A DNA stretch of 64,000 nt from positions 1-64,000 of the forward strand of contig CAJXJN010000010.1 of the NCBI GenBank assembly GCA_913055205.1. The letters run 5' to 3'. Below are positions 28,914 through 37,207 of the stretch, in pieces. Numbering within the stretch: the stretch's first letter is position 1; each line of letters starts with the position of its first letter. Source of the stretch: an uncultured Sulfurovum sp. (GTDB taxonomy: Bacteria > Campylobacterota > Campylobacteria > Campylobacterales > Sulfurovaceae). The translations under genes were made by a program, and so were the position numbers. Below the pieces are notes generated by a model. It saw only the letters and a program-made list of their open reading frames with translations. It did not search any database and was not told the DNA's origin.

Positions 28914-30092
28914 TTAGCTACAGCCACATCCTCCACCTGAGTGTGAATGTCCTTGCTCTGGAGCTGCACCGCTTGCACCACCTGTACTACATGCACTTAC
29001 ACCTGGAGGTGTGGTTGGTTGGATCGCTTGATTATCTGCACCACCTTCTGCATTGACCTTGTCTATAAAGGCAAGAAGATCAGATGCAGCTTTCTGGTAA
29101 CGTTTAGCTGTCTCTGAGTCTGGTTTATGGTATGTCACTGGCATACCTGTATCACCACCTACTCTAATTGCCGGTTCTATCGGTATACGAGCGATCACGT
29201 TTGTATCATACTCTTTTGCTACAGATTCAGTTGTTCCCATACCAAAAATGTCAGACTCTGTATCACATGAAGGGCAGATAAATCCACTCATGTTCTCAAT
29301 AATACCTGCTGTTGGGATATGAAGCTTTTGGAACATATCAAGTGAACGTCTAGAGTCATCAAGAGAAACCTCTTGTGGTGTTGTTACCGTAATACCTGCT
29401 GTAACCGGTACAGACTGTGCAAGTGTAAGCTGTGCATCACCTGTTCCAGGAGGCATGTCGATCACTAGTACATCCAGCTCTGACCAAAGGATGTCTCTGA
29501 GGAACTGCTCGATCGCTTTCATGATCATCGAACCTCTCCAGATAAGAGATTGCCCCGGCTCCATAAGTGACCCCATAGACATGATCTCAACACCATATGC
29601 TTTCAGTGGAAGTACTTTGTTTCCTTGGATCTCTGGTTTTTGATCTGCTACACCCATCATACGAGGGATATTCGGTCCATAGATATCCGCATCAAGAAGA
29701 CCTACTTTTTTACCCTGCATTGCCATAGCAATAGCAAGGTTTACTGATGTAGTTGATTTACCAACCCCACCTTTACCTGAACTTACCATCACGAAGCTCT
29801 TCACGTGTGGAGCGATATTTTTACCACTCATTGTGTTAGACATCTGCTTTGGTGCCTGTGGTGCTTTGATGTTGATTGCTATATTTTCAAAACCAAGCTT
29901 TTTAAGCTCTGTTGTAGCTTCATCTGTAAGCTGTGCTTTTACCTCATCCGCTGATGATGTGATATCGATGGTCAATGATACGTTTGTTCCGTCCACTACC
30001 ACGTCTTTTACAAATCCAAAAGTTACGATATCTTTCGTAAATCCTGGATACGTTACGTTTTTCAACGCTTCTAATACATTTTCTTGTGTCAT
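28914..30092 (-). CDS. mrp: Mrp/ApbC-family iron-sulfur cluster carrier ATPase
   Basis: A P-loop ATPase that binds and transfers Fe-S clusters in the cytoplasm. An N-terminal MIP18/DUF59 domain (about 1-80) is followed by the deviant Walker A GKGGVGKSTT (106-115), DADIYGPNIPRM, and the cluster-binding pair in ICPSC. The C-terminus is Gly/Ser/Cys rich and ends GGGCGCS, with an additional cysteine in VSACSTGGASG. That tail may bind metal. At 392 residues it is full length with this extension. Confidence 0.93.
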   Translation of the reverse strand: MTQENVLEALKNVTYPGFTKDIVTFGFVKDVVVDGTNVSLTIDITSSADEVKAQLTDEATTELKKLGFENIAINIKAPQAPKQMSNTMSGKNIAPHVKSFVMVSSGKGGVGKSTTSVNLAIAMAMQGKKVGLLDADIYGPNIPRMMGVADQKPEIQGNKVLPLKAYGVEIMSMGSLMEPGQSLIWRGSMIMKAIEQFLRDILWSELDVLVIDMPPGTGDAQLTLAQSVPVTAGITVTTPQEVSLDDSRRSLDMFQKLHIPTAGIIENMSGFICPSCDTESDIFGMGTTESVAKEYDTNVIARIPIEPAIRVGGDTGMPVTYHKPDSETAKRYQKAASDLLAFIDKVNAEGGADNQAIQPTTPPGVSACSTGGASGAAPEQGHSHSGGGCGCS

Positions 30093-30262
30093 AATATCAT
30101 TTCCTGAATTAATAAAATTTTGTATAAGAGTTATACCACCCTAAATCTTAAATTAGATTGAAATTATCTATTTTCTTTCAAATAGGAGAAATTTTATCTG
30201 ATTAAAGAAACTATCAAGCTAGCTGAATGTATAATGCGTTACTTTATGACACACAGGGATCT

Positions 30263-31387
30263 ATGTTGCTAGACACGACTTTAATACTTTTAGGAGCAGG
30301 AAACTCCACACGATTTAAAAGCAATGTTAAGAAACAGTGGCTCTATACGAAAGATATACCTTTATGGTTATATGTATCTGAACGCTTTGAGACTATTGCC
30401 GATTTCACACAGATCATTATTGTCTCTTCTGCCGAAGATATCACACTTATGAAAAAATTTGCCGACTATACCTATGTTGAAGGCGGAGATTCCAGACAGA
30501 CTTCACTGAGTAATGCTCTACGGCATGTTACTTCGGACTACGTACTGGTAAGTGACATTGCCAGATGTTGTGTACCTCAAGATATGATAGAACGTATCCT
30601 GGCTGCAAAGAAAAAAGCAAGCTGTATTGTTCCCGTACTTTCTGTTGCAGATACACTCTATTTGGATAACTCCCCCATAGACAGGGAAAAAGTAAAGATC
30701 ATTCAGACACCTCAACTGAGTGTTACCAAAACACTCAAAAAGGCCCTGGAGACTGAACAACTCTTTACAGACGACAGTTCAGCAGTTGCTTCCATAGGTG
30801 AAAAAGTACATTTTGTAGAGGGTTCTGTAGAGGCTCATAAACTTACTACCATTGCGGATCTGCAAAAACTATCCTGTATCCAGGCACCTTCAGCCAGAAC
30901 ACTTACCGGTTTTGGTCTGGATATCCATCCTTTTGAGGAGAATAAAGAGATGTTCCTATGTGGGGTAAAAATTGATATTGACTGCGGATTTAAAGCACAT
31001 AGCGATGGAGATGTCGCTATACATGCACTCATCGATGCTTTACTGGGTGCAGCAGGTATGGGGGATATTGGTGAACTCTATCCTGATACAGATGAAAGTT
31101 ATGCAGGTATAGACTCCAAAAAATTACTCACAGATACAGTCAACAAACTCAAAACACATGGATATGAGATCGGTAATATTGATCTTACTATTCTGGCACA
31201 GGCACCCAAGATACTTCCCTATAAAAAAGAAATGCGTAAAACAATCGCTTCTTTACTGGGTATCAGACAAAACTTTGTAAACATCAAAGCCACTACAGCT
31301 GAAAAACTCGGCTTTGTAGGACGAAAAGAAGGTGTGACCGTTCACGCCGTAGCAAATTTAACTTATTTTAACTGGAAACACATATGA
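30263..31387 (+). CDS. ispDF: Bifunctional IspD/IspF isoprenoid enzyme
   Basis: One polypeptide carries two steps of the MEP pathway, as in other Campylobacterota: cytidylyltransferase (IspD) and MEcPP synthase (IspF). IspD shows LLGAGNSTRFKS and KKQW. IspF starts near residue 214 with GFGLDIHPF, then AHSDGDVAIHALIDALLGA, ATTAEKLGFVGR and EGVTVHA. I start at the ATG giving MLLDTTLILLGAG, behind AGGGA. The in-frame ATG at 30227 would add 12 unlikely residues and overlaps a TATAAT (30230-30235) that could be the promoter. It overlaps the next gene by 4 nt. Confidence 0.93.
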   Translation: MLLDTTLILLGAGNSTRFKSNVKKQWLYTKDIPLWLYVSERFETIADFTQIIIVSSAEDITLMKKFADYTYVEGGDSRQTSLSNALRHVTSDYVLVSDIARCCVPQDMIERILAAKKKASCIVPVLSVADTLYLDNSPIDREKVKIIQTPQLSVTKTLKKALETEQLFTDDSSAVASIGEKVHFVEGSVEAHKLTTIADLQKLSCIQAPSARTLTGFGLDIHPFEENKEMFLCGVKIDIDCGFKAHSDGDVAIHALIDALLGAAGMGDIGELYPDTDESYAGIDSKKLLTDTVNKLKTHGYEIGNIDLTILAQAPKILPYKKEMRKTIASLLGIRQNFVNIKATTAEKLGFVGRKEGVTVHAVANLTYFNWKHI

Positions 31388-32265
31388 AAATCATCATTGT
31401 AGAAAATGAACTTTACTTGGCACAAAGTATCGCATCCAAACTTGGCGAAAATGGATTTGAAACAGAAATCTTCAGCTCTATAAAAGAGTCAATGAAGAGT
31501 AATGGTGATATCTATCTGCTCTCAACAAATCTGCCGGGACAGAACACTGCACCACTCATCACACAATTTAAAGACAAAATTATTATTTTAATGGTAAGTT
31601 ACATCAATAATGATACTGTAGGTGAACCCTTAAAGCTTGGAGCAAAAGACTACATCGTTAAGCCATTTATGATAGAAGAGTTATTACGTAAGATCGAGCA
31701 CTATCAGGAGTACCAGGATCTTAAAAAGCATACACTGCTTTATCAGGAATATATGAAAAATCTACTTCAAGAGATAAAAACAGATTTCAATTCAGAAAAA
31801 CTCACTACCCCTCTTGTGATCCAAACCAATTACCAAAGACTTGTTGATAAAATAGTCTTTGAATATGCACAAACCAACAACAAACTTTTAACCTTTGTAC
31901 CATTGGGAGATAAAGAGTGGAGAGAAAAGATACATAAAGCCGATGCTAAGTCACTCCTTTATATCACTGAAATCCATACCCTTAAGAAGACGGACAGAGA
32001 ACAACTTTTAGCAATGTTAAACAGTTATGACTTTATTTTATGCAGTACTTCTGAACTAGAGACAGATTTCACAACGATCACACTCAATACCGACTCTAAA
32101 CTCTATGATCAAAATGAGATCCTGACCATAGATGATTATGTCAAGTTCATAGTCAACAGTTTCCAGTATAAATTTCCCGATACGGAACTCTCTAAAAAAT
32201 TAGGTATCTCAAGAAAAAGTTTATGGGAAAAAAGGAAAAAGTATGGCCTCTTTAAAAAGAAATAA
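31384..32265 (+). CDS. Orphan atypical response regulator, HP1021/Cj1608 type
   Basis: A 293-residue regulator with a receiver-like domain (1-110), a middle domain resembling a degenerate NtrC module without Walker motifs, and a C-terminal Fis-like helix-turn-helix (ELSKKLGISRKSLWEKRKK). The phospho-acceptor Asp is missing: the equivalent site reads LLSTNLPG (Ser47), while Lys93 (IVKPF) remains. It cannot be phosphorylated in the usual way. The place between ispDF and a Sat-like gene matches HP1021 of Helicobacter and Cj1608 of Campylobacter, known to me as regulators of DnaA/oriC and redox or metabolic genes. Confidence 0.88.
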   Translation: MKIIIVENELYLAQSIASKLGENGFETEIFSSIKESMKSNGDIYLLSTNLPGQNTAPLITQFKDKIIILMVSYINNDTVGEPLKLGAKDYIVKPFMIEELLRKIEHYQEYQDLKKHTLLYQEYMKNLLQEIKTDFNSEKLTTPLVIQTNYQRLVDKIVFEYAQTNNKLLTFVPLGDKEWREKIHKADAKSLLYITEIHTLKKTDREQLLAMLNSYDFILCSTSELETDFTTITLNTDSKLYDQNEILTIDDYVKFIVNSFQYKFPDTELSKKLGISRKSLWEKRKKYGLFKKK

Positions 32266-33442
32266 AGATCATAAATCTCTCTATATCGATACCGAAGCAC
32301 TCTCTACACTGGCACTTGTACAAGCAGGGCTTATCTCTCCGGTAGATAAACTTATGAATGAAGAAGAAGCCAAAGAGGTCGATAAGACGCAAGTCTATAA
32401 AGGGGTACCTTTCCCTTTTTCTTTTGTACTTGCTCCAACAGGTAAACGAAACCACAAGACACTCCTAAGTCTCAAGCAGGGTGAAGTTGTCGATCTTATT
32501 AATGAAGGTCAAAAAGTAGGTGAACTTATCGTAGAGGACACCTTCTCCATTGACCCTGTTCAACGCCTTCACAATATCTATGGTACGGCTGACCCTTCTC
32601 ACCCTGGTGTAAAAAATACGATAACAAGACTAGGTGAGATAGCAGTATCCGGTGAGTATAGTGTAGAGTATCCTCTTATAGAGGACAATATCAGACGTAT
32701 CAAAAGCATGATTACTAAAACCGGTGCGAAATTTGTCAGCTCTATGATGCTCGCTGCCAATCCACTTAACCGTGCCCATGAGAGAATGATACGTCAAGCC
32801 ATCAGTACTTCTGATTTATTGGTGATCTTCTTACGTAAACCTTTCACCTCAAAAGGACTGAGATATGATATACGACACAACGCTCTGTCTACTTTTGTTG
32901 ACAATTTCCTGCCGCGCAACAAAGTCATCATCGTCCCTTTTGAAAACTCCTATATCTTTGCCGGGTTCAACGAACTTATCTTGGATGCTCTTCTAGCCAA
33001 GAACTATGGATGCAGTCAACTTGTCGTCGGTAAGAACCATGGCGGCTTAGGACTTTACTATGATCAAAACAGACTCAATTCTGTCTTTGACCATTGTAAA
33101 GATATCAATATAGATATTAAAACCATTGATGAGTATGTCTATTGTGATACCTGTAAAACACTGGTGAGTACACGAACCTGTCCTCACGGGCAACACCATC
33201 ATGTCCACTACCATTCAGAGTCCATTATGAAACTGATACAAGGTGGCATAATACCTCCTTCAATCCTGGTAAGAAAAGAGGTCTCAGCAAATATCCTCGC
33301 TGCACTTTTCCCTGAAAGATTTGAAAATCTGCAAGAGTTACACTACTCTCTAATGCCGGGATCCGGGCTACTCGAACAACAAAGCGAAGAGCAGTTTTAT
33401 TTGAAATTGATAGAACTCTATCAGACATCATCACTTACATAA
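32243..33442 (+). CDS. Sulfate-adenylyltransferase homologue with degenerate active site
   Basis: The 399-residue protein has the overall plan of a monofunctional ATP sulfurylase: N-terminal PUA-like domain, nucleotidyltransferase domain and a zinc motif with Cys301, Cys304 and Cys313 plus a His-rich stretch. The catalytic motifs are lost. The family's QTRNPLHRAH is LAANPLNRAH (170-179) and GRDHAG is GKNHGG (263-268). Enzyme activity with sulfate is therefore doubtful. It overlaps the HP1021-type regulator by 23 nt, as its Campylobacter counterpart Cj1609 is adjacent to Cj1608, so a conserved different role is likely. Confidence 0.85.
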   Translation: MASLKRNKDHKSLYIDTEALSTLALVQAGLISPVDKLMNEEEAKEVDKTQVYKGVPFPFSFVLAPTGKRNHKTLLSLKQGEVVDLINEGQKVGELIVEDTFSIDPVQRLHNIYGTADPSHPGVKNTITRLGEIAVSGEYSVEYPLIEDNIRRIKSMITKTGAKFVSSMMLAANPLNRAHERMIRQAISTSDLLVIFLRKPFTSKGLRYDIRHNALSTFVDNFLPRNKVIIVPFENSYIFAGFNELILDALLAKNYGCSQLVVGKNHGGLGLYYDQNRLNSVFDHCKDINIDIKTIDEYVYCDTCKTLVSTRTCPHGQHHHVHYHSESIMKLIQGGIIPPSILVRKEVSANILAALFPERFENLQELHYSLMPGSGLLEQQSEEQFYLKLIELYQTSSLT

Positions 33443-33450
33443 AAATCCTT

Positions 33451-33480
33451 GTCATCCTCGTGCCTGACACGGGGATCGAC
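33451..33480. repeat. GTCATCCTCG-family palindromic repeat, single copy
   Basis: A 30-bp element GTCATCCTCGTGCCTGACAC...GGGGATCGAC folds on itself (ATCCTCGTG against CACGGGGAT). It belongs to the same short-repeat family as the sites at 28829, 39031 and 41421. It lies between the Sat-like gene and pgpA in the same transcription unit. Confidence 0.6.
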
Positions 33481-33501
33481 AATATAAACGGAGAATAAAT
33501 T

Positions 33502-33993
33502 ATGACCATTCAAAAACTTTTTTTAACTTTTTTTGGTGCAGGACTCAGCCCCAAAGCCCCCGGTACTGTAGGTACACTCGCTTCACTACCTGTTGGACTT
33601 GCTGTCCTTTATTATCTCGGTATGGAGTCACTCTTCATGCTTACCCTTGCCATCACCATCATCGGTATCTTTGAGATAAACAAATATGAAAAAGCCACCG
33701 GCATCCACGACCAACAAGAGATCGTCATCGACGAAGCAGCAGGCATGTGGCTCTCACTCATGATAGCCTACTCTACAGCTATCACTATGAACTACCCCTA
33801 CGTAGAGATACTCGCCATCATCTTCAGCTTCGCTGCATTCCGCCTCTTTGATATCTGGAAGCCTTCTACCATAGGTTGGATAGACAGAGAGCTTAAAGGT
33901 GGTCTTGGTGTGATGCTTGATGATGTACTTGCCGGGATCGCGGGTGGGCTTTTAACTGTTGTCGTTTTGATGGGGATCGGGAAGTTGGTTTAA
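33502..33993 (+). CDS. pgpA: Phosphatidylglycerophosphatase A
   Basis: Inner-membrane phosphatase that makes phosphatidylglycerol, 163 residues. The start region LSPKAPGTVGTLASLP and the acidic VIDEAAGMW and FRLFDIWKP motifs are diagnostic of PgpA. There are about three or four hydrophobic segments. GGAG lies upstream of the start. It ends the ispDF-regulator-Sat-like-pgpA group that is also seen in Campylobacter jejuni (Cj1607-Cj1610). Confidence 0.93.
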   Translation: MTIQKLFLTFFGAGLSPKAPGTVGTLASLPVGLAVLYYLGMESLFMLTLAITIIGIFEINKYEKATGIHDQQEIVIDEAAGMWLSLMIAYSTAITMNYPYVEILAIIFSFAAFRLFDIWKPSTIGWIDRELKGGLGVMLDDVLAGIAGGLLTVVVLMGIGKLV

Positions 33994-33999
33994 ACTTCC

Positions 34000-35397
34000 T
34001 TATTTCTCTATCATCCTCTCTAAAACACCCTTGATCAACCCTTCATATTCGGCTAATTCTTCAGCTTCCATTTCCTTACCCGAGCGAAACTTTTTATGAT
34101 ACTTCTCTAAGGCTTTACGTAGATCATCTCTGAGCCATTTCTCTTTAAATGTACTGTCCATATCTATATCTATGACACCACGCAAGGCATGAGAACGATT
34201 GGCTATTTGGGTGGTGTGGTAGATGGCACGTCCCAGTAGAATATAGGGGAAATTTCTGTTTTCCATCGGTCCCATCTCCAGGTAGCGTTTACCTAGTATT
34301 TTTCCCAAAACTTTTACTTCAGAGAGTTCATTGAATCCAAAATATGCACCTACTCCACCCACTACAGCTCCGACACCTGCACCTAAAAGCAGCGTATGCC
34401 CTGCAAAGAGCAGATCCACCCCTGCACCTGTCACCGCACCACTGGTAGCAGCCGTAATCAAAAGTTCTTTTTTTGTAAGCCCAAACACGGATGCCGTCTC
34501 TTCGGAAAACAGATCCATCCCCTCAAAGGCCAGCAACTTTTGCTCTTTTTTAAGATGGTCATGATTCCATATCTGTTCTATTTTCTTCTGTGTAGATACT
34601 TCTAACTCACGTAATTTATCTTTATAGTTACGCGCTATCTTCTCTTTCTCTTCTTTACTCGCTTCTTTTGAAGAGAAAGAGAGTTGTTCTACGGTAGAGA
34701 CTGACTCATACAGGAGTCTTGCTATGGCAGCACTGCTTCGCTCTATCATCTGTTCTTGATACTTTTCAAAAAGTTTGATGGAAGCTTTTACCGGAGCGAT
34801 CCACTCCTCTTTAAGTTGTGCCATACTCTCCAAGATAGAGATATGCTGTAAACGCGTTGTCTCCATAGGATTAAATGTACGCACCATCTTGAAGTAGTGC
34901 CCCAATGCTCTTTTCCACTCTATACTGTAGTCAGTCTCATCAATATGGTTGATGAGTGCCATAGAGGGTTGTCCTGTCCATCGAAGTATCTCCATCTCTG
35001 CCTCATACTCTTCACCATACGGTTTAGAGCCATCTACCACATAGATAATCCCTGCACCATTCATGATGGGTTCAAGCAGTTCTATCTCATCACTGAAACG
35101 TACATCCTCTTTATGCTCGTTAATGAACATTTGTACCACTTCATGTTTCTTGTCAGCAGGGACATCATGCTGCTCTAACCAAGATAACACTCTTCTGGCA
35201 CGTTGAAAACCCGGTGTATCAAAAAGCTCATAGAGTATCTTCCCATCTACTTTAAGTGGAAAACTACGCTTCTTTGTTGTTGTACCCGGAGTATCTGATA
35301 TTTGTACACTGTCATCTAAAGCCAGTGATGAGACGATGGAACTTTTCCCTTTATTTGGGTGCCCTACTACGGCAAACATTGGATGTGCTGTATTCAT
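34000..35397 (-). CDS. GTPase with DUF3482 domain
   Basis: An Era/TrmE-like GTPase with G1 GHPNKGKSS, switch region DTPGTTTKK, G3 LFDTPGFQ and a G4 that reads NHID rather than NKxD. The C-terminal half has coiled-coil and a glycine-rich hydrophobic stretch (GAGVDLLFAGHTLLLGAGVG) that may insert in a membrane, fitting the DUF3482 family. I start at the ATG overlapping the upstream stop (ATGA, 35397). In-frame ATGs at 35409 and 35448 are alternatives. It is coupled to a DUF2868 protein, a pairing I know from other proteobacteria, with no settled function. Confidence 0.8.
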   Translation of the reverse strand: MNTAHPMFAVVGHPNKGKSSIVSSLALDDSVQISDTPGTTTKKRSFPLKVDGKILYELFDTPGFQRARRVLSWLEQHDVPADKKHEVVQMFINEHKEDVRFSDEIELLEPIMNGAGIIYVVDGSKPYGEEYEAEMEILRWTGQPSMALINHIDETDYSIEWKRALGHYFKMVRTFNPMETTRLQHISILESMAQLKEEWIAPVKASIKLFEKYQEQMIERSSAAIARLLYESVSTVEQLSFSSKEASKEEKEKIARNYKDKLRELEVSTQKKIEQIWNHDHLKKEQKLLAFEGMDLFSEETASVFGLTKKELLITAATSGAVTGAGVDLLFAGHTLLLGAGVGAVVGGVGAYFGFNELSEVKVLGKILGKRYLEMGPMENRNFPYILLGRAIYHTTQIANRSHALRGVIDIDMDSTFKEKWLRDDLRKALEKYHKKFRSGKEMEAEELAEYEGLIKGVLERMIEK

Positions 35398-36785
35398 CTT
35401 TTTAACCATACTTTCTTGTGGTTTAATGTAGAGAGTTTTCTTGCCCATACCTCTACCTCTTTACTTTGGGTTTTATAATGTTCTTGACTCGTACCCACAG
35501 GATAAACTATTACTTTATCTACTCTTCTAATGAGTTCTTCTAGAAAATCAACAAAGTCCATGGTCGGTGGTTCCCATGCTTTTACGTAAAGCAGTACCTC
35601 ACCATGACTTTTATTGATGATCTCACTGTCTTCATCCAAAGTGTTTCCACCCCCTACTTCAAAAAGTTTAGGAGAGATGACCTGCATACTATCACTTATC
35701 ACCACCAACTGCGCTTTAGGGATGGCCCAGCCTTGCACTACATCATATGAGGTATCCAAAGAGCTTACTACTTGTATATAACTATCATTATTCGGCATAA
35801 ATTTCTTTTCATCTCTACTTGAATGCGTAGAAATGATAGGCTCATTCATTTCGCTAAGCAATCTCTTTACACCATTTAGTGTTAAAAATGATTTTTTAAT
35901 CGCTCTTTTTAAACCAAACACTGACAACAGATATATCCCAAAACGTAATATAATGGCATAAAAAATGGTAGCAAAAGCCAAAAATTTCCACCACTCTCCA
36001 AGTTTGGAAGCATTGGTTATCATCTCCTCACTTAGTTTGTCTCCAAGTCTAAAGTATTGACTCTGTTCGATGAGTTCAACAGAGGGGACCGCTGAGGGAT
36101 AATACTCTCTCCAAGAAAAAGCTACAGTATTTAAAAATCTATGAAAACTCTCAGGGCTAATGCTAAGCGTAGTACTCCATGCAAAAGCGATATCTTTCGT
36201 CGCTACCATACCCAAAAGTGCAAGTAGTAATCCAAATGAAAAAGCCAAAGCAATGATCTGGGAACGCATGATCACTATCCAGTTTGTAAGTAGTGGATTT
36301 ATCTTTACTTCTTTTAGGTTCTCCTGCATCTTATGAGGTAAAAAGTATAATATCTTCTCCATCCAAAAAGCAGGTGAGATATGCACCAGCAGACTCTGTG
36401 CAGTATTGGCTCGTATCATTGAGATAAGGGTCAAAGTCATTGTAAATAGAGGAAAGAACACCACCATCACCATAAAATAGATAACATTCACTGGTTCATG
36501 TCCACTGTAACTTAACAAACCTACCCCGGATAAAAAACCCAGAACAAATGCGATGAGGGTCAGTGTCAGCGTCACACCATAAAGATAGCTGGAAAAAGTT
36601 TCACTCAACAGTGGTTTTTTTAATTTTGCTCTATGCTCATTCACCCATGCTAAAAGTTGCTCTATGGGTCTGTTTTTCACTACTACATGTGTTAATCCAA
36701 ATGCACGGTTCTCTTCCCGTGTAGTAGTATCAGTTTGTAGTAGCTCGTAAAGGTCTAGATAAGATTTTAAGTTCATATTCTTCAA
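35394..36785 (-). CDS. DUF2868-family membrane protein
   Basis: A 463-residue inner-membrane protein with about four helices (two near 68-130, one near 170-195, one near 265-290) and a soluble C-terminal domain. It is the usual partner of DUF3482 GTPases and overlaps that gene by the ATGA arrangement, so the two probably work together. No catalytic motif is recognised. Upstream lies the tandem repeat array. Confidence 0.78.
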   Translation of the reverse strand: MKNMNLKSYLDLYELLQTDTTTREENRAFGLTHVVVKNRPIEQLLAWVNEHRAKLKKPLLSETFSSYLYGVTLTLTLIAFVLGFLSGVGLLSYSGHEPVNVIYFMVMVVFFPLFTMTLTLISMIRANTAQSLLVHISPAFWMEKILYFLPHKMQENLKEVKINPLLTNWIVIMRSQIIALAFSFGLLLALLGMVATKDIAFAWSTTLSISPESFHRFLNTVAFSWREYYPSAVPSVELIEQSQYFRLGDKLSEEMITNASKLGEWWKFLAFATIFYAIILRFGIYLLSVFGLKRAIKKSFLTLNGVKRLLSEMNEPIISTHSSRDEKKFMPNNDSYIQVVSSLDTSYDVVQGWAIPKAQLVVISDSMQVISPKLFEVGGGNTLDEDSEIINKSHGEVLLYVKAWEPPTMDFVDFLEELIRRVDKVIVYPVGTSQEHYKTQSKEVEVWARKLSTLNHKKVWLKR

Positions 36786-36809
36786 TCATACATAATTTTT
36801 ATATAGTCG

Positions 36810-37207
36810 TAAGCTATGGCTTTGGCATATACGCTTCGTCGTGCGTGAATACAAACGACAAACCATTGTCATTTGCTCAACCCCTTGCCTGCACGGCTCC
36901 ACTTCGTTCCGACCGTTACGGTTCCGTAGCTACAAACAACAAGCAGTTGTTGTTTGCTTAACGCTTTGCCTGCACGGCTCCACTTCGTTCCGACCGTTAC
37001 GGTTCCGTAGCTGCAAACAACAAGCAGTTGTTGTTTGCTTAACGCCTTACCTGCACGGCTCCACTTCGTTCTGACCGTTACGGTTCCGTAGCTGCAAACA
37101 ACAAGCAGTTGTTGTTTGCTTAACGCCTTACCTGCACGGCTCCACTTCGTTCTGACCGTTACGGTTCCGTAGCTGCAAACAACAAGCAGTTGTTGTTTGC
37201 TTAACGC
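36810..37207 (-). repeat. 81-bp tandem repeat array of GCAG-loop hairpins
   Basis: Four near-identical units begin at 36888, 36969, 37050 and 37131 (period exactly 81 bp; the last is cut at 37207), preceded by a diverged fifth unit (about 36810-36887). Each has a stem GCAAACAACAA/TTGTTGTTTGC (11 bp, loop GCAG) and a GACCGTTACGGTTC hairpin. The array fills the gap between the DUF2868 gene and maeB and touches the maeB stop codon. One plus-strand frame stays open through part of the array only because 81 is divisible by three; I do not consider it coding. Confidence 0.9.

Noticed and set aside
32243-33442. Functional ATP sulfurylase for sulfite oxidation (with aprAB)
   Set aside because: Key catalytic residues are replaced and no APS reductase genes occur in the window.
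36841-37074. Plus-strand frame encoding a 27-residue repeated peptide
   Set aside because: It is open only because the 81-bp unit is divisible by three; there is no ribosome-binding site, it overlaps structured repeats, and the diverged copy at 28421 does not keep the frame.
36810-37207. Possible CRISPR array
   Set aside because: Units are directly contiguous with no unique spacers, the unit is too long, and no cas genes are present.
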